Source: Blattamonas nauphoetae (Eukaryota > Preaxostyla > Oxymonadida). From it: DNA of 64,000 nt. Shown here in pieces: positions 31,701 to 42,106 of this stretch. The notes under the pieces were generated by a model. It was not told the origin of the DNA. It did no database searches and saw only the letters and a list, made by a program, of their open reading frames with translations. The DNA is taken from contig JARBJD010000261.1 of assembly GCA_033064195.1 (NCBI GenBank), positions 43,495 to 107,494 on the forward strand, read 5' to 3'. The translations under genes and the position numbers were made by a program. Positions within the stretch are counted from its first letter, which is position 1, and each line of letters opens with the position of its first letter.

Positions 31701-34572
31701 CAGCGTTCGCTCCTCTGTTCTGGTTCCATCAACAATCGCCGAACGAGAAACAAGTCGTTGGACGCTACAAATTGATTGAGCCGCTCTTCAAACGATACGT
31801 CACCAAGTACGACCTCCCCCCTTATCCCTACTTCCGCACCCTCACACTCGACAATCGAGATTTTTACGATCCTCGATACGCCAATTTAGGCGCCCCTCTT
31901 CCGCCAGCACCAAATGGGGACTTGTCGTTTGTGATGTCGATGGATCATCAGAGGAATGAGCACTGGGATAAGAAGCTGGATCCGGAGGAGTTGAAGGAGA
32001 TTGATCCGAACGAGAAGGATTTCGACGATCAGAACGAAGATGACTCTGACATTGACTTTGATGACAGTCCACAGCCAAGTTCGTTGAGCAAGCTGCCATC
32101 CACACGTGACTCACACAGAGCTCGTGGTGAGGCTTCTGATGCAAACGTGGGAAACTGGCATCTGAAGCAGACCAAACGGTACCGCGAGGCCCTCCTCCCT
32201 CCAATCACCATCCCCCCGATGGAGGGATCGGCAACACCAGGCACAATCGATCGCCGTGCGGCGATGTATTTCTCACCTCTGATCAATTCCCGTTCCAGTC
32301 ACTCTTATTTCACTTCTCCAGCACGTGTCAACGAGTTCGCGAAAGAGTGGGATTCGTACCATCACACATCGTCGCTCCGTCCTCCTCCGCTGACCGTTCC
32401 GCCTCGAACACTCTTCCCGAAGGACCACCTCACACCGTTTGATGCCCTCTACAACACCATCTCCCCCTTCCTCTCCCTCTTCTCGTACTCCATCGTTCGA
32501 GTCGTCCTTCTCACCCACAGCGCTTTCTTATCAATCCAAGACCCCAACGATGTCAAGAAAACATTCCAACACCACAAAGGCTTCAAAACCCTGATGGGGT
32601 TGGAATTGGAGGCTCCCGAGGATGCTCAGAAGCTTCCGGAACACCGCCAACAAGGTGCTTCCTCCAAACCTGCCTATCGTCTGCACCATCTCCAAAACGA
32701 AACAGAAACCGTGAAAGTTGTCGACATGTCCAAATCACTTTCGGAAGTACCGCCATTTCTCAAAATCGTGTCGATCCCAGTCACTCTGATGAAAGAGAAG
32801 ATCAACATGTGTTTTGTGGAGGCGGCGAACACACCGTACGACGCAGCACACCACTGCTTGAGCTTCCCCGCTCATCTTCGACGACTCGACCACATCGAAC
32901 CAATCAACTTTCCAACACTGAATTATTCGACGCAGATTCCGTGCCCTTCCTTTAGTGTGATCACTCACAACAATTCCAGGTTCATGTTCTCCACGGTTGT
33001 CCGCATTGTCACGATTCTCTTGCACGCTGCCCACAAATCAAACACATTCCAGTATGAACAACTCCTCCATCTCATCCAGGAACGGAAGTTCACACAATTC
33101 ATCAGCCCTTTCCTCGACGAAAACACGCCGCCCCAATTGTTCTTCCCGACCATCGTCAGCAGCCGGAAAAAAGAAGACCCAATCGAGAACTTCACCACGT
33201 CCGATCTCATCGATGCACTGGAGACAGACGCCCAAAATATTCGGTCTGAGATCAAGGCGAACAAAGAAAACATGCTGGACGATGTGTTGGTCGGGATCGA
33301 CGACGAGAATCGCTCGCCTCTTCTCAAGTATTATTGGAAGAGTCCTTTTTCAGTCTTCATGTCCAAAGACAAATTCCAAAAAATCGCGTCACACAAATTC
33401 CTCTCCAAAGTGATCGCACGTGGGAGAGGAACACGGGCACAGCACAAGACGCAGACGCAAACGGGAGACGTGACAGTTGGAGATTATGCGCGGAAGGTTG
33501 AACGGACACTCGCCGAATATCGACGCCGGAATCAGCGGAACTGGTGCCGAGGAGTGCATTTCTCGGAGGATTGGATCAAACAAAGGGAAGACCTGATGCG
33601 GGCACAGAATATGGATCCGTTATTCCCGTTTGACCCAAAAGATAAAAACCAAAGACTTGCGTTTCCGTCGTTGCATATGATTGGGCATTCTCCGTCGTTC
33701 TCCACATCATCCGCATACCGAAACACGTTTCTCAGCCATCATCGAAATAAGCTATCCAATGAGAAACACTCCCTCGACCCGGATTTCTACTTCCTTCGCT
33801 CGTACACAAGCCAAGCCGCACCGCCTCAAATCACGACGGTCCCAAGACATATTCAATACACCACATCACATGTCATGCTCGGTGGGCGATTCGTTCCGGT
33901 TGATTGGCAGACAGTGAACACGTTTGTCAACACCATCGGCCTCGTCCACAAACTCATCAACCTCATCCCTTCGCGAATGCAGAACCTCCCACGGACAAGC
34001 ACGCTGAACAAGTCGATGATGAACAAGGTGAACATCCCAACTCTCAAAAACGTCAATCTCAAACTCTTCCGCGACCTGTACCGCTCCAGCCACCATTCAA
34101 AGGGCGATTCTCAACGCCCCACTGTTCAGATGGCCATGTCGACTTATCTCAACGTCCCGTACCGACTGGGGGATGTCCTGCTCGTCTCTCAAAGTCAACT
34201 TCAGAGCATCCAATCGAAATCACAGAGAAGGACGGAGGGAGAGCCAGTCAAGGATCCTCTCGTTCTTGCTCTCCAGAAGTTCCATAAGGCAAACTACGTA
34301 ACTGCTCACTTTTTCCCGAGTGGAAAAAGAATGTAAGCACCTTATCATGGGTTGTGTTCACACAATCATGTAGAACACTTCAGGCCTCTGTTTTCGTTCA
34401 AATTGGAGTGAATGCTCTCAAATTATCAAGAAAAGTGATTTCAGAGTGTGAGAAGAGCAATTTACATTCCACTCCACGAGATCAAGATGAAGACGATGAA
34501 AAGAATCAAAAACTTCTTCTCGACCATTATGGGTGGCAATTTCCCGTGACTCATAAGTTCTTTGTTTTTTGA
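28761..34572 (+). CDS. Large protein (about 1,800 aa) of unknown function, multi-exon
   Basis: The core is an uninterrupted frame from about 29,151 to 34,332. A donor there (GTAAGC) joins to a last exon at 34,374-34,572 ending in TGA. Upstream, 28,761-28,892 and 28,999 to about 29,110 read as exons (MLSEIFFSKDVSSDAFLDL; LLTDYLPTDLEPIQDELASF), but the junction into the main exon cannot be phased with a clean GT-AG pair. The 5' structure is therefore provisional. The N-terminal third is helical with a CPHC pair. A disordered Ser/Asn/Gln region (about 250-340) is followed by Pro-rich segments, acidic runs and long conserved-looking stretches (for example near 31,550-31,900 and 33,840-34,250). 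I recognise no domain. Length and helical ends suggest a scaffold or HEAT-like protein, which is speculative. Confidence 0.65.
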
Positions 34573-34585
34573 GGTTTTGGCGAAT

Positions 34586-34669
34586 GCTAGGATGGTCGAG
34601 TGGTCTAAGACGGACGACTTAAGATCGTCTCCTCGTGAGAGGGCGTGGGTTCAAACCCCACTCCTAGCA
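34586..34669 (+). tRNA. tRNA-Leu (anticodon UAA)
   Basis: The acceptor arm GCTAGGA pairs fully with TCCTAGC. A-box-like TGGTCGAGTGG and the B box GGTTCAAACCC are in place. The anticodon loop CTTAAGA gives UAA. A long variable arm identifies a class II tRNA (Leu). The gene is 84 nt, intronless, and followed within a few bases by T-runs that would end Pol III transcription. It lies 14 bp beyond the stop of the preceding gene. Confidence 0.95.
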
Positions 34670-34709
34670 TTTAATTTTTTGAGACATCATTCACTCTGTT
34701 TCAGTTACA

Positions 34710-35316
34710 ATGACGTTTGTTCAGGTTCTAAGGACCATCTTTGATTGTTTAATACATTTTGAAGGTTTTCAGGTTTTCAATTGACGAATTGGTCTTTCTT
34801 CTTGCCATTTTTGCGTTTTCAGAGATTGATCCTTCAGAACTGATATACAAGAGATATTACAGTCACCATCATTTGCATAGATCGGTGTTTATAGAATTTT
34901 GTGTGGTTTCTTTTCCATCTGTTGCAGTTTCAGCCTCAGCTGGACGCCCCGAACAAAAACAGGGTGCATACGCGACGATGTGTCTCTACAATCGAGCTCG
35001 CAGCAAGTTCGCCGATTCTAATTCCGCTTTCCATTCCCTTCTTCCAGAATACTGCAAAGCCAAAACCGTTCCAGGATACGAATCGGTGGCGAATCCAGAA
35101 ACAGGACTATTGCGGAGGTATATCTCACATACAACGATATTGAAATCGTATCTCGAAGAAAAAGTCGAATATACTTGGTTTATCCTTTGAGTAGATAAAA
35201 TATTCAGAAATTTTGGAGATATGGAGGCGAAGATTTTTGATCTGGAAAGCGCGTTAATTTCAGTTCCACTCGTACAGTTTCTTCTAAAACATCAAATTGC
35301 TCTAAACTATTGAGTA
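34710..35316 (+). CDS. Putative small multi-exon gene, function unknown
   Basis: A chain of exon-like segments can be read: from the ATG at 34,710; the segment around 34,822-34,863 (EIDPSELIYKRYY); 34,927 to about 35,119 (SASAGRPEQKQGAYATMCLYN); and about 35,210-35,316 (NFGDMEAKIFDLESALISVP) ending in TGA. Pyrimidine-rich acceptors ending in AG lie before the middle segments and the donor GTATATCT follows the third. More than one frame is open across the third segment, so the protein cannot be fixed from sequence alone. No family is recognised. Reads joining these segments would be needed to settle it. Confidence 0.35.
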
Positions 35317-35634
35317 TCAATCTGATGACTGCACCGTCATACTCGTGAAAAATCTGGAACAGGAGATATCCATTGGCTTTTGGCCCGAAAATGAAAGATT
35401 CAAGTATGGAGTCACTCACCAACAGAAAGGAGTAGATTGATGTGGTGTCTCGAGATTTAGCAATAAAAGTGATTAGACCTGACCAAAATAGCTTTGTACG
35501 TCAAAAAGTGGAGAAAAGTTCGTCTAGATCTAAATCTCCAATAAGCTGTTGATATTCTCAATAACATGCGTGAAGAATGTTTATCGATGAGATAATGCTA
35601 TTTCTGCGCTGGAAATGTTACAGAAATTCCCTAT

Positions 35635-36033
35635 ATGACCAGATTCAGAAATCATCCAACTGCTGATGAAGTCGATTCCAACTTTTATTCACAGAGGGAT
35701 TCAAAAATCTTCAACCTGTCATCAAATGTGACTGTGTTGACGATAAGCTCTTTTGTTTCGTCCAGTGATTGTTCCACCACGTGTTTGAGCAGTCAACGAT
35801 CCTCCATCAATATCCGTTCAGATCAATGCAAAATCAAATCTGCAAGGAAGAAACCACACGTAGTGGCAAAAGTTCCGTTGAATGAGCTTTCAAATGACAC
35901 AGTTATTGTGAACTTTATGACATTACGTTTGATCTTCCCCATGAAACAACTTGAGAGTCTCGAGTCGTCTCGATTTCTTCCATGTACAGATTCTGTGAAA
36001 GATAGATTAAACAAGTTATTTGTGTTGAAATAA
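35635..36033 (+). CDS. Hypothetical ORF, possibly the last exon of the preceding gene
   Basis: A 132-residue open frame ending 56 bp before the convergent CIBAR-like gene. The second half (ARKKPHVVAKVPLNELSNDT, then a hydrophobic strand-like run) looks more coding than the first, and an acceptor-like TTTATTCACAG lies at about 35,695. It may be a terminal exon instead of a separate gene. No domain recognised. Confidence 0.3.
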   Translation: MTRFRNHPTADEVDSNFYSQRDSKIFNLSSNVTVLTISSFVSSSDCSTTCLSSQRSSINIRSDQCKIKSARKKPHVVAKVPLNELSNDTVIVNFMTLRLIFPMKQLESLESSRFLPCTDSVKDRLNKLFVLK

Positions 36034-36089
36034 AGAAGAGAATTAAGAAATACAGTGAGAAAAAAGAGATCGAAAGTGGCATCTTGTTG

Positions 36090-37006
36090 TCAAGTGTACA
36101 GCCCCATCAGAAGTCCTTGAATAGATTCCAATTGCTCAACTTCATCAATTTCTTCCAGTTGTTTCTGAATTGCTGTACATGTCTCGATTCCATGGCAGAA
36201 GAGTTGCATCTGAGCGTTCGTGAGTTCGGTCACCACCCTCTGTAAATCAAGAAACCTATCTTTTTCAAAAGTTGTAACTTTCATCCGTGCAATGTCTGTG
36301 GCGAGCTTTTTGCTCTGAAGTGATTGGATCTGTTGTTCTTGTGCTCGTTTTGTTTTGTCGGCATTTGGATCAGCTGAGAAAGCTGATTGGAAGGCCTGCT
36401 CCTTCTTCGTGAAGTCAAGCGAAGCTTTTTTCTGTTTATCAAATGCTGTCTAGAATTTATGTGTGTATATCATGAAATATTTTGAATAATGATGAAGAGA
36501 GAGACCGGGAGGTAAAAGACTAATAAAAAGGATAAGGAGAATCATAATTCGAGATACGAACAAAAGCCGATAAGTAATTGTGAAAGACACGAAATGAAGG
36601 GGGATACCTCTGTATCTTTGATGCGGTTCGAGTATGAGAGAAGAGGTTTCATCGATTCCTGATATGCCAAAACAAGAGATTCATTTACTTGACCCATCTC
36701 TGAGTACACACGAGAAGTGGTTTGCACGACATTTTTTAGGGGACCAGACTCTGTTATTTTAGAGAGTGAGTGAGAAACAGAATTTGTTTCAAACCTGATT
36801 CTGAATACGTGTCTAATACCTCTGTAAGTGGGTGAATCTTCGAAGCTTGCTGTCTAAATGTGTTGGCAAACTCATCAACGTGTTTTTTAACCATTTGGAG
36901 TTGTTTTGCCTGATTTTCCATTCTTGTCAGAATCTTCATGAAATAGATTTATCCAGAGAAAAAATGATGAAAATAGGTTATATACAGCTTCACGGCTATC
37001 TGTCAT
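36090..37006 (-). CDS. FAM92/CIBAR-like BAR-domain protein
   Basis: Four exons (36986-37006, 36795-36933, 36608-36750, 36090-36449) give 220 residues. Introns are 52, 44 and 158 nt. The whole protein is helical. The N-terminal pattern (TRMENQAKQLQMVKKHVDEF, then FRQQASKIHPLTEVLDTYSE) resembles the start of FAM92/CIBAR proteins, and its length and the later QMQLFCHGIETCTAI helix also fit. Vertebrate CIBARs bind curved membrane and act with CBY1 at the ciliary base and in mitochondrial cristae. In a flagellate, a basal-body role is plausible. Assignment rests on recalled pattern similarity, not a search. Only 31 bp separate its start from the end of the next gene. Confidence 0.65.
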
Positions 37007-37037
37007 CTAAATGATAAGAAGTTATTCGATCGTCAAG

Positions 37038-38716
37038 TCAGTGGGGAGATTTGAAAAAGTGTGAGGGGCCAAACTCTAGGAAGGCCATGATTGAATCATT
37101 TCCTCGGAAGCTTTCCAGTTTTGGATCACATTGTTTTCTCTGAAAAACGATAATGTGAGAAGTGAATCTCGTTGCTTCTTGGCGATATACAAGTGTTACT
37201 GTTTTGAAATGGGGTTAAATGTGCAGAAGATTGCAGGAATAAGGATGTGCAGAACTATACAGCAGGCTTGTTCGTCCAACAGAGATTGGACATCAATGTT
37301 TGAGAACTGATTGATATCCCTTCGTGTCTGTATGATCTGGACGCGATTTGGTGTGCATTTGCTTATTTGATGAATAAATGCCTCATTTTGGACGATCATT
37401 GGAGCGACAGAGCTGTTCCAGTATTCGACGCTGAGGGGGTATGCTCTTTCAAACTCTTTGTCGGGATCTGCCTCAACTTGAGAATCATCTCTCCAAACAC
37501 GGCGAAGAAACAATGAAAGAGGAGATGAATTTGGGATGAGGCTGAGGTTTGGCGGAATTTCATCGAATGGACAAAGATGGACGATTTGATGAAAATGCGA
37601 GAGGTCGTCTGAAGAACGGACAAGTCGGAATCCTTCGGTGACAATGAGACGCAAGGAATGCTGGGGAGGTGTTGGCGTTGTTTTTAGGTCATGCAATCGG
37701 GTGTAGTAGCGGTTGAAATCAATGGAGTCCAGACTGTCCCAATTCCCAGCTTTGACCATGGCTGACAAGCCATCACTGCTTGAAGGAGGGCTAGATACAA
37801 AATTTCCTTGTGGATCATAGCTGATCATTCTTTTTCTGGTGTCGCTGAGGTTGTGTTGAACCTGCAAGAATTTGGGTTGTGAACAACATGATTCTTTTGT
37901 TTGTGAGGTATCAATGAATGTTAGTGTGGGAGGGAGGGTGGTAAATGCATAGATGTCTGTACCAGTCCTATAAAAGTCGTCAAGACCAACAGTTTCAACT
38001 TGTGTGGAAGCTCGATCATCCGCCTCTCGAAAAAGTCGTAAAATGGATTTTGCAATCGTGGTTTTCCCTGTCCCCGTTGGACCATCAATGCCAAAGATAA
38101 ATGGAGAGGGAAAGGTGAGGTTAAACGCAGAGAGACTCGAAAAGAGAAAACTGATGAGGTTTTTTGTGCTGTCGCATTGTGTGTGAGAGAGGATCTCCTG
38201 TGGAACATAAAAAAGAGTGTGAAAGGGTGGTGGTGACACTTTTGTGGTGCTATTTCGATGTTTGGTCACAAAACAGAAAGATATGTAGATCTGGCTTGCC
38301 AAAGACAACACAATAAGTTGTATCTGGAGGAGGTGGTGTGTGTGTTGAGATGTATCTCGGTCAAGTTTGGTGATGAGATCAAAATAATAGGTAACAAGAT
38401 TTTTGGATGAGAGGATGAAGATGTTCATATCTGAAAGAAGTTGTGATTTGTGAGAGAAAAATGAGAAAGCATCAGCATTGGAAGGTAATGATGTTAACAG
38501 GAAGTGACATGATGAAAGTTCTGAGGATGGGAGAAGGGAGTGGATCGAGTAGTCAAAGATGGAGGCTTCAGTGATTGTGAGTTTTAAATTGTCTGAGTAC
38601 GTGAATAAATCTCCATATTCGATAGAAATAGACTGTTTGGAAGTGAATAATGTTTGAATACACTCTGATATAGACTCATCATTTGCGTTATCAGAATCTA
38701 GAATGATGAATGACAT
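37038..38716 (-). CDS. Uridine-kinase/NRK-like P-loop kinase with long N-terminal extension
   Basis: Two exons (37261-38716 and 37038-37198) separated by a 62-nt intron give 538 residues. The P-loop GIDGPTGTGKTTIAKS lies near residue 210, followed by VGLDDFYRTGTD, the substrate-side Asp pair of the uridine kinase/phosphoribulokinase/nicotinamide riboside kinase superfamily. A lid-like RRVWRDD lies near residue 410. It probably phosphorylates a nucleoside or a related small hydroxyl substrate; which one is not decidable. The first 200 residues are Ser/Leu-rich with no match. Single-exon reading stops early with a Cys/Ile-rich tail. The spliced end (LVYRQEATRFTSHIIVFQ) looks more natural. Confidence 0.7.
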
Positions 38717-38860
38717 AGTATGGGTTCCTTCATCGAAAAAGTCTAGATATGGTCTCTAAATCTCAGAGAAAGGTATAATAATTAAGTTCTTGTGATTGAC
38801 GTTCATATAGTGCCTCAAAAACCCGGATCCCTGTCAAAAACTCGGACTTTTTTTCTAATA

Positions 38861-40422
38861 GTGGTTGATCAAACCGTACATTTTAAACAAACGGTGTCAG
38901 ATCCTTTTCACCCCCATTTTCGATAAAAATTCAACCGTTTCCTTTTCAAAATGAAATGAGACGAATTCATAAACTGTATCTACTCCTCATCCTCACTTGA
39001 ATCATTTCCTCCATCATCATCAACATCCATGGGGATGAGGCCGTTTAGTGGGACATTGATCCTCCTTCCAAGTGCCTCATCTGCAAGGAACCAGATGCCG
39101 TTGCGTGAATGGTCTCTGCGCCCAGGTGGAGGGTTGAGGCGCATCGGTAACTCACCGTCCGTTTGTTTTTGCTGGAGCACTGGGAGGCTCATAGGCTCCA
39201 ACCCTGTGGATCGAAAAGATGCAATGATTGTTTTTCTTGGACTGTGGCGAGTGGAAGCGGTGAAATGTTGGATCTTAGACCATCCTTGAAGTTCGCCGTT
39301 CTGAATTGATCAACGGGTTGTAGCATATGAATGGTGGGAGGGCAGAATGACGACGTCTATGAGGTTGGTCCGGCAGAGATGCAACATTGTGGGGCAGTAA
39401 TGACAACGTAAACCATCCAAAATGAGTAGAATTCGACTTTGAGGGGTTGCGACATCGAGTCTTCGTTGTATGAGGTAGGGGAGATGTTGAAGTTGAAAAA
39501 GCACAGGAAAGAGTATGTTAGTCATTCTTGTTTGCTGAGAGGCGATGATCTTGAGCTTTGAATTTTGGAACCGAGTAAATTCAGGTGGAACTTGAGTAAA
39601 AGGCACAATGAGGAGAGAAGGAAGAAATTCGCCACCAGCTGCTACCGTGAATGTAATTGTTGTTTTGGGTGGGAGTGGGAAATGATGAACCATTGGTCTT
39701 GGGTCGGTAGGATCGACAGCGACCAGATTGTTATGCATATGAGCAGAATTATAAAAACTTTCGTCTCAATTAAATATGAGTGAAACATTGTAGAGATATG
39801 AATTCCTTAATCTGGAATAGGTGTCGAACCAAGGTTCGATCACCTGTCTTGAGGTCTGTCGGAAGCGCTCATGCGGAAATTGTTGCGATTTTTTCTTTGA
39901 AAGACTGTTCGAAATTTGAACAAACGAATATCTGTAAGTACTTGAAAGTGTAGGGTGTTCATTGTCCTGGGGTCTATCATTAATTGCTTCTAAGCACTTG
40001 TCAGGAAAAAAATGTGAAAAAATGAAGAAATACCAGAGATCTGATGGACCATGCGTCATGGAAGGTTCGACGATCATTGTCCTGGTTGATCCGTGTTTCT
40101 ATGGAGACCCGCTCCTCAGGACTAAGTTTTGACTGTCTTCCCACCACTCCGCATGGCCTCCATCTTTTTAAGCTGGCTATAGCCAGCCTGAGTGTCTTGA
40201 CAGGCACAAGCTTCAGCTTTAAGATCCGAGAAGAGGGGATTTGGTGGTCATGACAGAGGATTGCGAAGCGCTCGCCTCTGTGTGGAATGTTCCTATCATC
40301 CTGGGAAACCGATACATTGACGATTTGCTGGTTGGTAAGTGGAGAGACTTTCGGCATAAAAAATCATGGGGCAGCGTGGTATTTAGTACCCATATTCTAA
40401 AAAGCACCGGTTGATCAACCAC
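38861..40422 (-). mobile_element. pogo/Tigger-like (Tc1-mariner superfamily) DNA transposon, decayed
   Basis: Both ends carry a terminal inverted repeat of about 17 bp (GTGGTTGATCAAACCG at the left; GTGGTTGATCAACCGG inverted at the right), each flanked by TA, the expected 2-bp target duplication. The 1.56-kb interior encodes a DDE_1 transposase on the minus strand with disabling changes. The element sits just beyond the host kinase gene and before the Polinton-like region. Confidence 0.75.
38980..40357 (-). pseudogene. DDE_1 (pogo-type) transposase, disrupted
   Basis: Segments read in order on the minus strand: an N-terminal helix-turn-helix part (near 40,150; CGVVGRQSKLSPEERVSIE); a middle part ending at a strand followed by an in-frame TGA and then DES, where the first catalytic Asp of the family is expected; the central core (TITFTVAAGGEFLPSLLIVP); and the second catalytic region (ILLILDGLRCHYCPTM, VVILPSHHS). 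A frameshift then lies at the QP-D box near 39,310. The C-terminal acidic tail (DVDDDGGNDSSEDEE) is intact. At least one stop and one or two frameshifts make it a pseudogene. Confidence 0.75.
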
Positions 40423-40424
40423 TA

Positions 40425-41139
40425 AAAATCAGTCCCATAGACAAATTTTCTCCGAGCCCATTATTTTTTGTCCCACTTTTTTTCGAAATTTTCGTCTCGA
40501 CTCCAACTATCCATCGAAGTCGAAATCGAACCTCCGATTTAGGATCCCAGGACAGAGGTGCCCATTTAGGCACTTTTTTTGGCCCATTTTTTTGGTTCCA
40601 AAATAGGAGGTCCTTAGCATTTAAACTTGGAGGAGAAAAACTTCACGATCACATTTCTCTACGCCCGTTCAAAATTTTTCTTTCTCGTTTCATTTCAGGT
40701 GGTTTGGGATGGTTTTCTCTTGAAACGCAACTTTTTTGAAAAATGAAATATCCTGGGGGACCTGGGTAAAAATGTTGGATGAATAAAAGGGTTCCCTGTA
40801 CAGTAAGCTTCGGACCTTCAAAACTTGTTTTGATCATATCTCCACAACCAGACATAATTCCGACATGCGGTTTTCACCAATAAGGATGTTTTGTTGGATT
40901 CTGAATTTTTCTGATTTTTATGAATAAAATCCCCCTGTGGCAGTTGAGATAATTTTGTGGGTTTTTGACAAAAACGACATCTCTTTGTGTATTGTGTGAA
41001 TGAAATGAATTTTCTGATGATAGAAATATTGTGAGATCAATTTTAGGTGAGATCAGTCAGATCTGTCTGCAATGTGTGACTGTTTATCTCCAGTTGTGAA
41101 GGACAACTAGAGAACATTCAAAGACAGTAGACAATACAA
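40425..41139. other. Non-coding A/T-rich stretch between pogo element and Polinton-like region
   Basis: No ORF of interest. A segment near 40,830-40,890 (ATATCTCCACAACC followed by a GGTTTTCACC-type stretch) resembles part of the 0.6-kb TIR elements at 52.2 and 54.3 kb, so a diverged repeat fragment may be present. Confidence 0.4.
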
Positions 41140-41400
41140 TTGCTGTGGCGAAATAAACCAGGAAACATTCTATTGATTCATCTTGATCTGAACAAGACTG
41201 TTGCCAAGTTTCAGAAGAAGCGAAGACAGTTTCAGTTTGTTGGACAATTCATTGAGTACAAACACGGAAATGTTGTCGCAACACTACTGAATGGACTCAC
41301 ATGTTTGTCGAAGGTAGTATACGTTCCAATTCAACACACCAGGTTCCTTGCAGACTCAATTGACAATTTAACTCCTGAGTTCATTGCTGAATTTAATTAA
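41140..41400 (+). CDS. Small Polinton-associated ORF, unknown
   Basis: 86 residues, beginning at TTG because no ATG is in frame, so it may be a truncated 3' portion. Composition is coding-like (KFQKKRRQFQFVGQFIEYKH, then VVYVPIQHTRFLADSIDNLT). No family recognised. It precedes a decayed small gene and the convergent ATPase. Confidence 0.4.
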   Translation: MLWRNKPGNILLIHLDLNKTVAKFQKKRRQFQFVGQFIEYKHGNVVATLLNGLTCLSKVVYVPIQHTRFLADSIDNLTPEFIAEFN

Positions 41401-41439
41401 ATCTAACCACAAAAATGTTTCGAATATTTTTGTGTCATT

Positions 41440-41768
41440 TAAATGACATCACTGATAATAGTAGAACCATTTGATCCTGAACAGAAATGTTTTGAAAACA
41501 ACTAAAACTTTCAGTGATTTTTGGAAAAGAACAGAAATTTCCTGAATGAATACACAACACAGAAACTGAATCGGATGATTCACATTGATGAATATCGTCG
41601 AACAAAAAAAGAGGTGAGATTGCACTGAGGAAAAGATACATTGATGCTTCCACTTCTCCAGATTCACTCTCGATTGATCAAAGATTGTCAGACATTGAAG
41701 AATCAATTCGAACACTGACAGACACGATTGGCACTCTAATTCATGAACTCGCTGACCATTCTGATTAA
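41440..41768 (+). pseudogene. Decayed small coiled-coil gene
   Basis: Coding-like segments appear in different frames: MTSLIIVEPFDPEQ near 41,440; NEYTTQKLNRMIHIDEYRRT near 41,545; and RKRYIDASTSPDSLSIDQRL to ADHSD ending in TAA at about 41,766. At least one stop and one frameshift separate them. The C-terminal part is heptad-like (DIEESIRTLTDTIGTLIHEL). Its 3' end overlaps the 3' end of the convergent ATPase gene (41,736). Confidence 0.4.
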
Positions 41769-42106
41769 CCCATCTTTGTTGATCTCATTCACTGCAACTC
41801 CATCAGTGTTGTATCGAAGAATGATTGCTTCACATTTCTGTTTTCGTTGGTTGACATTCCAGAATTGTCGAATCTCAATTGGTGAGTTCAATTGAGGATA
41901 TACTCGACTGATTCGTTCCTTATTGAATCCTCCAAAGATCCACATTGAATCAATGTTTGACTTCATGTCTGCTGACAAACTGAAGAGCTCATGCATCGTC
42001 AGAATGAACGTGAACTTTGGTTGTCGATTCTCCAATAACAAGTCCATCATTGTCATTCTATTTTTGGATGTTCTATGTTCACCAAGTATTCTGCGACAGT
42101 CATCAA

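Noticed and set aside
39780-39795. Genetic code with TGA as tryptophan (would rescue the pogo transposase)
   Set aside because: Several well-supported host genes (R-SNARE, FYR-domain, CIBAR-like) end at TGA in the right place, and the transposase also has a frameshift.
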